Of a stretch of DNA of 64,000 nucleotides, positions 1 to 11,693 are shown one piece after another. A program made the position numbers and the translations under genes. The notes under the pieces are model-generated. The model had not been told where the DNA came from, did not search any database, and was given only the letters and a program-made list of their open reading frames with translations. Source of the stretch: Rhabditoides inermis (taxonomy: Eukaryota; Nematoda; Chromadorea; Rhabditida; Rhabditidae); contig CAWZYM010000078.1 of assembly GCA_963966185.1 (NCBI GenBank), positions 62,501-126,500 of the forward strand, given 5' to 3'. Positions within the stretch are counted from its first letter, which is position 1, and the number at the start of each line of letters is the position of its first letter.

Positions 1-1146
1 GTTCGCAGTGGAGTGAATCGGAATGATACAACGCCAGTATAGCAGGAGTTCTGCACTGTGCGCTCCCCTCTCCCCTCTTCAGCTGCTCGATGCCCGGTGG
101 ATTCCGAGGCGGTTTTCCTTCGCACACTCCGTCTTTTATTGTTCGCAAATCAACTAGATAGCTCAATACTAGCAAATTCCACACATCGCCTCTATTCTAT
201 GGCGCAACCGGTAAGAGAATCGCCTAGCAATCTGTTCGGTTGGTTGCCTAGCAATCTGTTCGGTTGGTTCATGTCGCGGGTTAGAATCCACTCTACGTCA
301 AGTGTTTTGCTGAAAACTTGCTACCGTAGCAATGTGCCTGCGTTTCATAAAAATTCGTAAAGTTCAGTCAATCATTTGGGATTTTCGTCCACTTTACCGT
401 AACCGCTTACTGGAACCAAGTTCAAGCTACAGTATCCCGCTACTTCTACAAGTGCATCATCACCGAGTGATTCTACTACCGTAACCCGTGCCTCGTTACC
501 GTACTTCTCCCACTTCAAATTCTCGCATAAGTATGCAATAACATGTATTCAATAAATGAATCAATAATACGTTTTACGTGTACTTGGAACTTGGTGAAGG
601 TCTTGGGTGCGCACAATCGAGGCGTCTGGTCTGACAAGGAGTGTCGTTTAGGTCACAGAAGCCGATGGTGACCAAACTGATATCAGAAATACCCTAGGAG
701 GTCACTAGTCGAAAACCGTTTTCAAATCCACAGGACCGGCTATACGTTTCGAGATTTTTACGTTTCAAATTTTGGAGCTAAACCGTGTGGATTGCTTTTG
801 CGGCCTGTCACTCCATTCGAGCGATCTGTGAAACAGCGGCGGTGGCCTAGTGGATAGAGCGGCCGTCTGTCAAGCGGCAGGGTGTGGGTTCGCTCTCCGG
901 ATATGCTTTTCATTTTGCCGATTCTCTCCAGACTTACTTTTTAGTTCGAAATGGTTGGAGTCACGCATGGTGAGGGAATCATGTGAACACCTTCGTCGGG
1001 AATATTTTTCGATTTTTTTTTTGAAAATGAAGTTTAAAGAACGCAAACATTTTGTGATGAGCCCTCAACAAGATAAGCGACTGTTTGATTTGAAAAAATA
1101 AGATGAAAGGAGTTTTCTACCAACTGCCCAATTGTCACCAAAAAGT
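1..1146. other. Gene-free left edge
   Basis: I see no supportable gene here. The stretch holds a 25-base direct repeat present twice (about 220-268, core GCCTAGCAATCTGTTCGGTT), several scattered TACCGTA words between 400 and 520, and one tRNA-like sequence (listed separately). The near-identity with 20.7 kb starts just after this stretch. Confidence 0.5.
834..903 (+). repeat. tRNA-derived (SINE-like) sequence
   Basis: An A-box-like TGGCCTAGTGG is followed by a five-pair anticodon stem (GCCGT/GCGGC) around loop CTGTCAA, whose central GTC would be an aspartate anticodon, and by a B-box-like GGGTTCGCTC. The T stem and acceptor stem do not pair properly, so I read it as a tRNA pseudogene or a SINE head and not a working tRNA. 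Confidence 0.4.
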
Positions 1147-1425
1147 ACAAAGATTTGGTATCGATCATTCTTATTTTTTGTTGAGTTTCAGTATGGTTGT
1201 GAGTATAATCATTTATCATAGTGGTCGCCTGGAGGGTGGTCGATAAAACATGATTTCCAAAACGTTCGAGAAAAAAAACCGACAAAAAATACCGCATCAT
1301 ACTCTCACCATATGTGATTCCGACAATTGGAACCATAAAAGTTACCATTTACCATGATAGCCCTATCCACTCGTCTCGAAGTGGCCATTCCCCCCATCCC
1401 CTATGCCTATCCCCTCCCTCAATCG

Positions 1426-1648
1426 CGCAAACTCGCATCTGCATACGCAAACTCGCATCTGCATACGCAAACTCGCATCTGCATACGCAAACTTGCATCT
1501 GCATACGCAAACTCGCATCTGCATACGCAAACTCGCATCTGCATACGCAAACTCGCATCTGCATACGCAAACTCGCATCTGCATACGCAAACTCGCATCT
1601 GCATACGCAAACTCGCATCTGCATACGCAAACTCGCATCTGCATACGC
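1426..1648 (+). repeat. 20-base minisatellite, about 11 units
   Basis: Tandem unit ACTCGCATCTGCATACGCAA, almost perfect, with one C-to-T change near 1493. As 20 is not a multiple of 3, every frame stays open across the array and gives spurious reading frames. The array ends about 18 bases before the first ATG of gene A1. The same unit precedes genes A2, B1 and B2. Confidence 0.95.
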
Positions 1649-1665
1649 GTGTCGTCGATCTCGAA

Positions 1666-4600
1666 ATGACGGCTGCCGCGAGTCATTGTCTCTCTTTTCC
1701 TGTTGCGATGCGGCGGGCTGTCGGTCGTCGCAAGGGCGACATCTTCACGTGGACCCAGTTCCACCTAAACGCTTTCAAGGACGCGACGTGAGTATGATCG
1801 ATCGCGAGTATCGACCACTTATCGAATGGTTGCTGTGTGCGGTATGCGGAAACACAGAAGCAGGCGTTTGTGCGGCGAGGTGTGCTAACGGCACTCTACA
1901 TGGTTGGTGGCTATTCTGGTGGTTGTGCTGGGAGGGTCGACCGTACTGTGGGCAGCGGGAGGAGGAGAGGAGATGCAGCAATGCCACCACACAGCTGCTT
2001 CCCCGATCAATCAACCCAACAACACCACGCCAGCCAGCAACGACACTGAGACCAGCCTTCCAGAGGAAAGGTATGTACGTATGTAGAATGTACGTGTGTG
2101 AGAAGGGTGCATCATGTCTTCATTTCAGAGAGTGCGACCACCCGTCTCCGTGGTACCACTCAATGGAACTTGTTTGGAAACTTTTGCATGGAATAGGATA
2201 CACAGAACACGTGAGTGTTTTACTTATTTTCGGAAACTTTCACATCATTCGTTACAGAGCTTCTCAATGAGCGTCTAGGCGTGTTTGTTACTGTTACTAT
2301 TCCTCGGTTTCCCTTTGTTTACCTCGATAAAGACGGAAATTGGCTTGGTATGCAACACACTCCAGCAAACATACGCATATAAATATTTCAGGCGATATAT
2401 GGATTTCTTCCACAGATCAACGATGCAATTTTAAACCTCGGACATGAATGGTCTAGGTTAGTTCGAAAAAATATCATATTCCTTACATTGATTTAGAAAA
2501 TATTATTATTTTCGACCCACTCTCAGTTTGTGTAGTCATCTCATCATTATATCTATTCTTAATCCTTACGAAATGTTTGGTTCAGACGGCGGTGGTGAGC
2601 GCTTGCTTATATATTTTATTCCTGAAAACATGTTCAGAGCCCTGCGCGGTTTTCGACAGATTTTATTTCAATACAATGACATCATTCGGAGTTTATGTAA
2701 CTCAAAATACCCACGAAAGTGGGTTCACACTGGATTCTCTGATAATGGTTGAAAGTTTCGTATTAACATTTTCATGTATATTTGTTTCTAGGTTTTTGTA
2801 AATATGATCATGTCACCATTTACTATCGTCGTTGCTACTTGCAAAGCTGTCAGTTACTATTGCCTTTACTAAAACAATACTATATGTTTTCAGACATATC
2901 CCTCTCGGTTTTCAAGTATATTGCAAAGCAACTGGCAAGATCGGGTGTTTCGAACGTACGCCTAGGGTCATTACATTGATCATGCTACTTTACCACTTCA
3001 GACGGACGACATCAAGCCACTTTTTAGCGACGGAATCTGAAAAAGAGGAGTGGAAAAACGAATCGGAGCCAGTATGTCCCTCTTCCATCTATTCATCACG
3101 ATAATCCTCTTAGATGTTTCTAAAATGGCGTATCACTAGTTACACAAGTTATCTATGGAGCCTACTTATCAAAAATGGCACAACAATCGTCAGTGTCTCA
3201 CATATCATGACATATTTCTTTTCTTGACAACGTTGTTTAGAACATAGACAACTTGATGTACAAGTATGAGGAGTTTGCCGCTGGTGCTGTAAATGACCAA
3301 CAATCTGGTTGGGCGACAAAGCGAGACAGTAAGTGGACTATATAACTATTTAACGTAGAAATATCAATTACCATTATAGAGAACCTCCCTGCCGTGATAG
3401 AAACAGGTGCATAGTGGACGATCAAACATATTACCATGGAAAAATAGTCGAAAGCAAAAATGGGAGCAAGATGTATGTCATTCGCCCTTGATCTTATCAC
3501 GCTGTTTTTGCAGGATTCTGTGTGCGGCGCCGATCAAGAACACAGTGTTTGACTTCTGGAGTGTTATCGATATTAACAACATTTCTTTCATTCAATGCAT
3601 TCTATCCGAAGCAAGAAGGTGCGTGAAATTGCACATCAACTCTATAACGCATCCACTTTGATTCAGTTGCGAATTGTCCTTACTTTCCGTTGGATAAAGG
3701 ACAGTCTCTTACACACGTCCAAGCGTCGACTGGGAAGTATTTTGTGGTATGATTTCAAAACGCGTACATATTGAAAGGCCCTGTCCTGGTGGCGACGGAA
3801 GACGTTGTTGAAATTAGCCTCTACAGACAACACAGGATCATCCAAGTCGCCAGGTGCAAGATGCTATTGACAGTCAGCCATTTCAAACCGTGTATTACAG
3901 AGCTGACCGCCCCGCATTCACGGTAGAACATACATAGTTCAAGAAGTGGGCAGTGAACAGTACGTGTAACAACCCATTCGAGCTGTCGTGTATGTGAATC
4001 AACAAATACAAATGCAAACAAAAAGTTATAGTATATCTCAAATTCCCCCTTATCTCTCGCCGCGGGCGCAAGATGCTCACCCATTCTTCCACCGGTACTG
4101 GAAAAGCCGCAGTCGCCGCACTGGTATACGATATCCTCACAAGAATTCAGAACGGAGATAGGCTCGCCTTCCATTGTCCAGGTACTACACTTCTAATACA
4201 TTATACACTGATAAACAAACAGTCTTCCTTGATCTCGAAATAACCATTAAAAATCAAATAATTACTTCACTTTATAATAAGACAGATGAATACTCGTTCG
4301 AAATAGTCCGCTATCCAAAATACAATACAAACATGAAACGCAGCATATCGTGGAACTGTTTGAATGGAGAAGTACTGAGAATATACAGATGTTGTACTGA
4401 GACGAAGACTTTTATGTCTAGAATCAAAGAACTACGAGATAAATTTATAAGAAACGGTTTTCCCAGTCAAGAAATAAACATGAAAATTGCATACGCAGTT
4501 ATGCAGAATAAATCTCTCACTATAAAATATAATCTTGAAAAAATGGAGTCCTTTTTGAAACTTTTTAATTGAGAAGTGATTAACGCCCGCACCGGAAATA

Positions 4601-5256
4601 TTGATCTTTGAACTAAACCCAGCACTGCACACTCAGTGCGAGTGACCTCAAGGAGACCTACGGCAGACTACGCTGTAGCCACGCCACACCCATCCCACTG
4701 CCTCGCGCAGTCACTCACAAACAAATTCTCAAGCGTCTCCACACTGTTTTGTGCTCATTACTTGTAACTTGCTTGCTTATGATAGTTATTTCGCGTTTTC
4801 TTTCCTTTCTTTTTATATACCATATACAATACTATCCATTCAAAAATTACACGTCTCTCTATCGTTACTGACGAGGGTGGGAGGGACAAAGTTTTGCCGT
4901 ATAGCGTTTTACACCCGAAACGGCTTTTATCTTTTATCTCTCTGTCTTTCTCTCTGTCTCACCCCCTTTTTTGTTTTGTTTGTTATCGCAATTATTATGT
5001 TGCGTTTATTATTTAGGTGTTTGTTTTCAGGATCATGCAGCGCTTCGACGCCGTAAACAATGTCAAAGATTTTGTGCTGGCTGTTCTCATCGCTACTGAG
5101 ATAATCGCTCAAGTACAGTATTTTCCCTATTGCTCTCAATTCTCAATATTTTTTCTTCTTCAGGAGACGTACCTCGAGGCCGAGGACCTGGAGAACCTCA
5201 TCAAACTTCGGAACGAATACAGAGAGCCCGTCACTGACTTGAATCGCCAGAACTGA
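1666..5256 (+). pseudogene. Receptor-like tyrosine pseudophosphatase A1, probably decayed
   Basis: Multi-exon gene ending in a tyrosine-phosphatase-like domain. Recognisable pieces: first exon (ATG at 1666, ending FKDAT); a membrane-span exon (1830-2070); further hydrophobic exons (2390-2600); the domain start (NIDNLMYKYEEFAAGA, 3241-3330); an AAPI.NTVFDFW segment, related to the family's DFW region; ANCPYFPLDKG (3667 on); a WFKKW-type stretch; the P-loop (4081-4104); and the C-terminal QRFDAVNN helix to the TGA. The P-loop reads HSSTGTGK: the nucleophilic Cys is Ser and the Arg is Lys. A 4-base insertion (TTGG, about 1905) shifts frame inside the membrane span, and one exon near 2530 needs a one-base shift to match its paralogue. 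A retroelement fragment sits in the last intron. Exon borders are my own reading. Confidence 0.65.
4208..5014 (+). mobile_element. Retroelement insertion with Penelope-like reverse-transcriptase fragment
   Basis: Absent from copy 2, where ATTATACAG runs straight into GTGTTTGTTTTCAG (about 23690). The inserted part of an open frame ending at 4572 reads FLDLEITIKNQIITSLYNK, then a YPKYNTN..RSISW stretch, an RIYRCC motif and ELRDKFIRNGFP. This order resembles the C-terminal end of Penelope-type reverse transcriptases (FLDL.I, T.LY.K.D, N/HP, R..R.C, F..RG). The catalytic YxDD part is missing, so this is a 5-prime-truncated dead fragment. The remaining 440 bases show nothing recognisable. The frame opens upstream in host DNA, so the ATG at 4174 is not a meaningful start. 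Confidence 0.65.
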
Positions 5257-6325
5257 TTGAAACACCCGCTTAGAAAAAATATCGTATGTAGCTTAGCCAC
5301 ATATCACGATATCGCAATTTTTTGTTATAAGTATTCAATTACAGTGTTTTCCAAGATTGTTGTCGATAAAACGTCATTTACAAAAGAAAACAACAAACAA
5401 AATTCTTCTACCAATTATGTAAGTACGGGAGAGAGGAAGGGACGCGGGCAGATCCAGGTGGTCTCCTCCCTTTTCTGCCCACTCGACCGGCCGCGTTTCA
5501 CATGATCTTCACCTGAATACTGCATGAGTTCAGCGTAATTAGATATAGCATCGTCTTCTCACCTCAGAGTGCCGCAGCTCGCCCTACTCTAGCACGTCGC
5601 CATACGCACCGGCCCACTGATAGTTCTATGCTCTCAATGAGTTGCGCGCGGTGGGGTAGATCAGAGGAAGAAGGAGAGTCAGCTCACGGCAATAGCGCGC
5701 AAAACAAGAGAGGCAGACGGTTATGGCACCGTATTTCGAAGTGCAAGCGGGGTAGATCGAAAACTATCGCTCTGGCGCAGGCTATAACAGAGTCTGAAAA
5801 TTCATCGAAACAAAGCAAAACCGTTCAAACACGAAATCTGTACTGTTGTTCGTGTCACCCAAAAGCTAACACAAATACTGGCTCACTATATTCGTACATG
5901 ACACACTCACTCTATCCGTATCTTCTCCGAGCCCGCGCAGGCTGTCGCACGTCTGTATCATCACAGCACGAACTCGCCACGAACAGGTGACTCATCTGCA
6001 GTGCAGCTAACACATACATGCACGTGAACATATATCACAATATCTTCTCTCTCTATATATATATATAAACCCAGTTCTTGTGAACTGACTTAATCAAGCG
6101 GCGCAAAGTTGACTGACTCGGCAAAGTTGAGGCCATCGTTGAAGACAGCGTGATCATAAACTCGCGTGCAAGAACTGCGCATCTCATCAATCCCTCTAAC
6201 GTGAAAACAAGTAAGAAAGCAAACGCCTCACGTACATTCGAATATCGTACACACAAATATCGTGACCCTTTTTTATTTAACACTATGAATTGTGCGTTAT
6301 ATGTTAAAATGTCAAACGACGGAAG
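5257..6325. other. Noncoding spacer between A1 and the purine tract
   Basis: No gene is visible. The stretch is conserved almost base for base at 23936-24990, including a short (TA)n run near 6055-6066. The conservation reflects the recent segmental duplication and is not evidence of function. Confidence 0.6.
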
Positions 6326-6332
6326 ACAGGGA

Positions 6333-6348
6333 GGAGAGAAAAAAAAAA

Positions 6349-6392
<44 letters not shown>

Positions 6393-6481
6393 AAAAGAAA
6401 GAAAGGAAGAAGGAAAGAAAGAGAAGAAAGAAAAGAAAGAAAGAAAAGAAAGAAGAAAGAAAGAAAGAAAGAAAAAAAGAA

Positions 6482-6529
<48 letters not shown>

Positions 6530-6570
6530 AGAGGAGAGAGAGAGAGAAAGAGAGAGAGAGAGTGGATTCC
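6333..6570 (+). repeat. Polypurine tract (GAAA)n then (GA)n, copy 1
   Basis: Almost pure purine on the plus strand, mainly GAAA units followed by GA. It starts right after CGACGGAAGACAGGGAGGAGA, a word also found before the next tract (6643), so the two tracts probably arose as a tandem duplication of a short seed. Long Lys/Glu/Arg frames across it are composition artefacts. Confidence 0.9.
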
Positions 6571-6590
6571 GCCATTACTCGCGATTGACG

Positions 6591-6620
6591 CCAGGTGAGC
6601 ACTGGGAGAAGCTCACCTGG
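6591..6620. repeat. Perfect 10-base hairpin between the purine tracts
   Basis: CCAGGTGAGC, a 10-base loop, then GCTCACCTGG: a perfect inverted repeat in the unique spacer separating the two purine tracts. The same hairpin is at 25416-25445. Confidence 0.8.
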
Positions 6621-6654
6621 GAGAAGAGTCGCAACGAATGAACGACGGAAGACA

Positions 6655-6705
6655 GGGAGGAGAGAAAGAGAGAAAGAGAGAAAGAGAGAAAGAGAGAAAA
6701 AGAGA

Positions 6706-6744
<39 letters not shown>

Positions 6745-6911
6745 GAGAGAGAGAAAAAGAGAAAAAGAGAAAGAGAGAAAGAGAGAAAGAGAGAAAGAGA
6801 GAAAGAGAGAAAGAGAGAAGAGAGAAAGAGAGAAAGAGAGAAAGAGAGAAAGAGAGAAAGAGAGAAAGAGAGAAGAGAGAAAGAGAGAAAGAGAGAAGAG
6901 AGAGAAGAGAG

Positions 6912-6942
<31 letters not shown>

Positions 6943-7319
6943 GAGAAAGAGAGAAAGAGAGGAAAGAGGAGAGAAAGAGAGAAAGAGAGAGAGAGAGAGA
7001 AAGAGAGAAAGAGAGAAAGAGAGGAAAAGAGAGAAAGAGAGAAGAAGAGAGAAAGAGAGAAAGAGAGAAAGAGAGAAAGAGAGGAAAGACGAAGAAAGAG
7101 AGAAAGGACGAGAAAGAGAGAAAGAGAGAAAGAGAGAAAGAGAGAAAGAGAGAAAGAGAGAAAGAGAGAAAGAGAGAAAGAGAGAAAGAGAGAGAAAGAG
7201 AGAAAGAGAGAAAGAGAGAAAGAGAGAAAGAGAGAAAGAGAGAAAGAGAGAAGAGAGAAAGAGGAGAAAGAGAGAAAGAGAGAGAAGAGAGAAAGAGAGA
7301 AGAGAGATGAAAGAGAGAA

Positions 7320-7351
<32 letters not shown>
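6655..7351 (+). repeat. Polypurine tract (GAGAGAAA)n, copy 1
   Basis: About 700 bases of GAGAGAAA and related units, essentially without pyrimidines on the plus strand. Its copy-2 counterpart is at 25485-25982 and is shorter. Mirror-symmetric purine stretches of this type can form triplex DNA. I see no coding content. Confidence 0.9.
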
Positions 7352-7559
7352 CGCCTTCTACCTTTAGAATCGAATGTCGTAATGCCATCCAAAAAGGAGA
7401 GATAGTGTCCATCGGAGAAGGAAAGTGAGAGATGATCCTTTCCACTACGTAAACGGTGATATGGTTCTATTTATCAAACCGTTCGTGTCGTGATGATGTG
7501 TTGACATTCACTCACCATCAACTCAAAATCTGCATAATTACACAATTACACGCTCACGC

Positions 7560-7620
7560 TCACTCGCATCTGCATACGCAAACTCGAATCTGCATACGCA
7601 AACTCGAATCTGCATACGCG
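7560..7620 (+). repeat. Short 20-base minisatellite before B1
   Basis: Three degenerate copies of the same 20-base unit as at 1426-1648 (here ACTCGAATCTGCATACGCAA). It immediately precedes the B1 start, and from here through exon 1 the sequence equals that before gene A. Confidence 0.9.
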
Positions 7621-7636
7621 TGTCGTCGATCTCGAA

Positions 7637-10094
7637 ATGACGGCTGCCGCGAGTCATTGTCTCTCTTTTCCTGTTGCGATGCGGCGGGCTGTCGGTCGTC
7701 GCAAGGGCGACATCTTCACGTGGACCCGAGTGCACCTGCAAGTCATCGAGGACCGGCCGTGAGTGTGGAAAGCATGGGGGATGAGTGTTGATGGGTTGCA
7801 GACTGGTGTACGAGGAGTCCCGTGGGCAGCGTTGGTTGGGGAGGGGAGTGGTGGTGGGCCTGTTCTCGCTCTGCCACCTCCTCCTCAATGGCCACAACAT
7901 TGAATGCGAAAACTTTGTGAGTGTTTGGATTTCGGCACGCAGGACTCTTGCAACTCTTCTAGGATTTGACTAACACGAAAGTGTTCGTGTTGTTAGCTAT
8001 AGCCTTGATCACGCCGATTTTCGTGGCGATCAAGTCAGAACTTTGTCTGGTGAGTTACTCATATTCAGATTTCTAACAGTTTGTTATTCAGAAGCTTTAT
8101 GCTGTGTGTGATTCAGCATGTGATGCGATTTTTTCCAAGACTAGAACATACGCGTGAGTGTTTTTATATTAACGGAATAAAAAAAACAGTTTTTTTTATT
8201 ATTATTTATTCAGAACATCGCCGACCATTATCAAATATATAATATGCTCTTCTGTATTTTCTATTGAATTATTTTGCCGAGTTCTGTACAGCATTTGTTC
8301 GTGAGTGTTTTCTGTTGTTGTCAATATTCGAAATCTCATTCAGAAGACAACCGGCACTTTGGAAAATTAATTTTTATTAACGTATTGATAAGTTACGGAA
8401 TTCTCATTCCTAATTTGTCATGTGAAAACTACTTTGACGTATTTGCTCTGGTACGTTCATTTATTTCTATCACCGTGGTATATGAATACTTGTCAGGTGG
8501 CTTTGAATGTTGGGCAAACAGTTGCAAGTTCCGTTCAAGTTCAATCCGGAGTTTGTACATTGCAAAATGACAAAAAGTATACAGGAAATTCTTTCAGATT
8601 TTTTGAGCTCTTTTATCAAGTACGCAGCTCTGTGTATTTCGGGGTCTGGTGCTATAGAGGTACAATTGTAATGAAATAATGTCAATGTGTATCTTCAAAG
8701 AATCGCATGTATCAACCAGTGGAGGCGACTGAGAGCGACAAGGAAGTATGAAGGAGCGAAGAAGAGCCCGTATGTGTTTCTTAGCGTTGTGAAACTCACA
8801 CTCCTCGAGTTTTGAGCATTCTTGTATGCAGAGTACGCTATTTCTGGTCACATTTGTGGGCAATGTTGAGAAAGGAAGATGAGTTGGTGAGTTCATTTTC
8901 AAAGTTTCTCTACACTACATTACTTTTAATATTTAGAACATAGACAATATCGTATATGTTTATGATGAAATCGACTTTCCCAATGTAACTCCGTATGACG
9001 TATGACGATTGTCTTATCTGGAAGGAGGAGCCGGACTCTACGAAAAGGTCAGCTGGACAAAACCATAGTAGGGTAAAAGAGTTATTTGTAGACCATTCCC
9101 CTGTTTTGACAAGGGAAGACTACATGTCTCTAATGAATGGGGAACGGATTACTACCACGGAAATGACGTGACACTGGCGGATGGAATGGCTCTGTGAGTG
9201 TTATCACGTTCTCATTGAAGTGACTACGGTAATGGCAGGAAACTGTGCGCTTCTCCTATCCACGACGACATGTTCACATTTTGGAACATGGTCGATGTCG
9301 CCGGCGTTAGCTCCATCATGTGTATAGCCACCGATAAAGAGGGTGCGTTGCAATTACATTTCAGTTAGTTTCTATTGTTCTCTTTAGTTTCTCTCCACCC
9401 CTACTTCCCGCGCTTTGCAACAACGATTGTAGGCCCTTTTCGCATCCTGCGCGCCCACACCTTGTTTATGCGGTACTGAAGTTCCACGTTATTGTATTCG
9501 ATTTGCTACATTTCCAGGTAGTTTGTTCTATCGTCAGCTCCTATAACCAGTTTGTGGAGAAGCGGCTGCTGTTGATATACCGGTGAGTTGGGAGAATGCT
9601 TTGCTAGTGTCTAGTGGAATAACGCTTGCAGTCCGGATAAGACAGTCTTTGCGGTCGAGCACTTCTGGTTCAAGAAATGGGACAAGAAGGGACTGTGCCT
9701 TTCTACGCACGACTTCGCTCGTGAGGCATACACTACTGGTTACTGTAGCCTACCAACCCACACTCAGGTTACCTCGTGTTAAACCGCCAAGGGTGTCGCC
9801 TGCTGATCCACTCGAGCGAAGGGACGGGACGAGCCGCCGCCGCCGTCTTCAGTCTCGAGATGCTGGCGTGCATCCGCGAGGGCACTCCGGTCGACCTCCG
9901 CTCTATCCTGACGGTATGCGTGTCGATTCTCACAACAACAGCCATTCCCTTTTCAGAAAATCCGCTCACAGCGATTCGGAGCCATCGACAACATCGAGCT
10001 GTTCATCTGCGCAATCATGGTGACAGTGGAAGTCCTTGTGAAGGTGCTCCGCGAAGAATACAAAGAACTTACCTCCGACCTGAAGAAAAAGTAA
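7637..10094 (+). pseudogene. Receptor-like tyrosine pseudophosphatase B1, broken
   Basis: Copy of the B2 gene (described there) with extra damage. Exon 1 (ATG 7637) equals exon 1 of A1 over its first 90 bases. About 235 bases are missing at 7890 compared with B2, which removes most of the first membrane-span exon and the start of the next. One base is missing near 8220 and four near 8832, both shifting the frame. A 7-base tandem duplication (GTATGAC twice, about 8993-9006) creates a TGA and is shared with B2. The P-loop (9809-9832) reads HSSEGTGR, with Ser in place of the catalytic Cys. The last exon, with C-terminal SDLKKK, ends at 10094; an AATAAA lies at about 10138. Confidence 0.7.
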
Positions 10095-10159
10095 TAGATC
10101 ACACGCATCTTACTCTAATTGTGATTACCCATGCCTTCAATAAAGTTCTTCTAACACAT

Positions 10160-11034
10160 ATTGTTATACGTAACACATGAGGAGGGGATAGACCACGAGA
10201 GGGAGGGGGCGATGACATCCACTCTTGGAGGAGGGCGATGGGCATCACCCGAGTCTACCGTGGTCGGCGCTGCTCCCTTTCAGGCTCCCGACCACTCCAC
10301 AGGGGCGCTCCTCTCTCTAACTGCTTCCTTCTACCTTCTCCCGACCGCATGCGTATCTGAAAATAGAACATTCGGTTACCCGCGTGAGCAGGGTGCGGTT
10401 GAAATGAACAGTTGAGGGATTGATCTCTCTCACCTCTGTGTGCCGTCGCACTCTCCCTCCGCCCACAGAGTGCGCGCGCCACAGCCACTGCCATTCAACC
10501 GAATCACACGAACACTCAAACACACATTGACAATATTATGAGAACTAGGAGGCTCACCTTCCGCCTCCACAGTCACCTCGGTAGCCGGTGAGTCAGCACG
10601 ACGCGGCCAGCTGGTCGAGGAACACCTCCAGGAGGCGACAGTGGGTAGGCGTCGCCGGCGGGAGACGAGCCCACTGGAAAACATGACAGTTGACAATATG
10701 AGAATGCACACAAACGATCCTTCAGCTCGAATTGAACTCTGTGAAAAATGCACCTTCGGCTCAACAAATATGGAACACAACAAAAACACTACTACGTCCT
10801 ACTACTTTGTGGTAGATACATGCACTTCAACCAGAGTTGAACCATCCTATTATATTCACCACAACACCACTAACTCGATACCATAAGCACAACCCGGCCT
10901 TCAGCTCACCTCGTTCTCGAGCTCTGCGAAGATGGGACGCTCAGTGGATCTGTCAATGCGGCGCGAGTCGCGGACACCACACGATAGAACTGTGTGAGGC
11001 GTGAACACGGGGTGTAGACATTCTGAACAACAAC

Positions 11035-11091
<57 letters not shown>

Positions 11092-11690
11092 TCACCTGCT
11101 GGGTGTGGGCTGGGGTCATCGGAAGGCGTTTTCTTCCTCCTCCTTTCACTCGTCTTCACTGTCTTCAGCCATAATCGCCAGCTTCTCCATGTGCTCGCGG
11201 CTACTCCTCGTCTCCTTCTGTCATCGCCTTCCTGCTGTTCTTCTTTCTCCTCATCGTACTTCCTAAGGAAATGTGATTTTTTTTTGCTTGTACATATCAG
11301 ATGATATCGTCTAGTGTTAACCAAAATGAATAAGTAGGCAAGTTGTGGATTGGTGTATTGTTTGTACATATTGTTTGTTTATATATTGTTTGTTTATCAG
11401 CCTGATTCCGACATGTATGTATGTACATACAATGGTAGCATGATGGGTTACAAATTTGGAAGCACACACAATCCTACAGTGGGGTATTGGGGCTCCTTGG
11501 CTGTAACAGTGCGGCGCGAGTCCTGAGTGTTCATGGTAGATGGGCGTGAACATCGCGAAGTGACCAGTTCCGGATGCGAGGCGTGGTAGAAGATCTTGAA
11601 AGACTGCCGCCGCCGATTGTAGGGCTCTCAGTGGGTGAGAGTGGGAAGGCAAGTTGAACGCCTTTTCTACGTGCACGTGGCGATCAGAAT
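10160..11690. other. Spacer with unrecognised paralogous segment and (GA)n
   Basis: No complete gene. The stretch 10430-10780 (minus strand) is an inverted diverged copy of 29590-29915 (plus strand). In both, one frame reads RLLEVF.DQLA followed by a donor-like GTGAG, so a small exon of an unknown gene may be shared. Around 10200-10360 there is inverted similarity to 30780-30900. A (GA)n run is at 11034-11088. Confidence 0.4.
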
Positions 11691-11693
11691 CGA

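Larger units (their letters stand above)
1147..10153 (+). repeat. Segmental duplication, copy 1 (A1-B1 block)
   Basis: This block is nearly identical to 20694-29042 in the same orientation. Both carry, in order, a 20-base minisatellite, gene A, a conserved noncoding stretch, two polypurine tracts split by the same spacer, a short minisatellite and gene B. Copy differences visible by eye: 11 versus 19 minisatellite units, different purine-tract lengths, an 807-base retroelement insertion only here (4208-5014), a deletion of about 235 bases only here in gene B (near 7890), and a similar-sized deletion only in copy 2 (near 23270). Remaining differences are scattered single bases, implying a recent duplication. 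Confidence 0.9.

Noticed and set aside
834..903. A functional tRNA-Asp
   Set aside because: The anticodon arm pairs, but the T and acceptor stems do not.
1426..1648. 20-base repeats as a possible CRISPR array
   Set aside because: The units are directly adjacent with no spacers, and the genome is eukaryotic. It is a minisatellite.
4174..4572. A functional gene at the retroelement frame
   Set aside because: The frame begins in host intron sequence, lacks the catalytic part of reverse transcriptase and is absent from the sister copy.
6312..7445. Long Glu/Lys/Arg and Ser/Leu/Phe frames over the purine tracts (also 24958-26077)
   Set aside because: Composition artefacts of simple purine repeats; present on both strands and in all frames.
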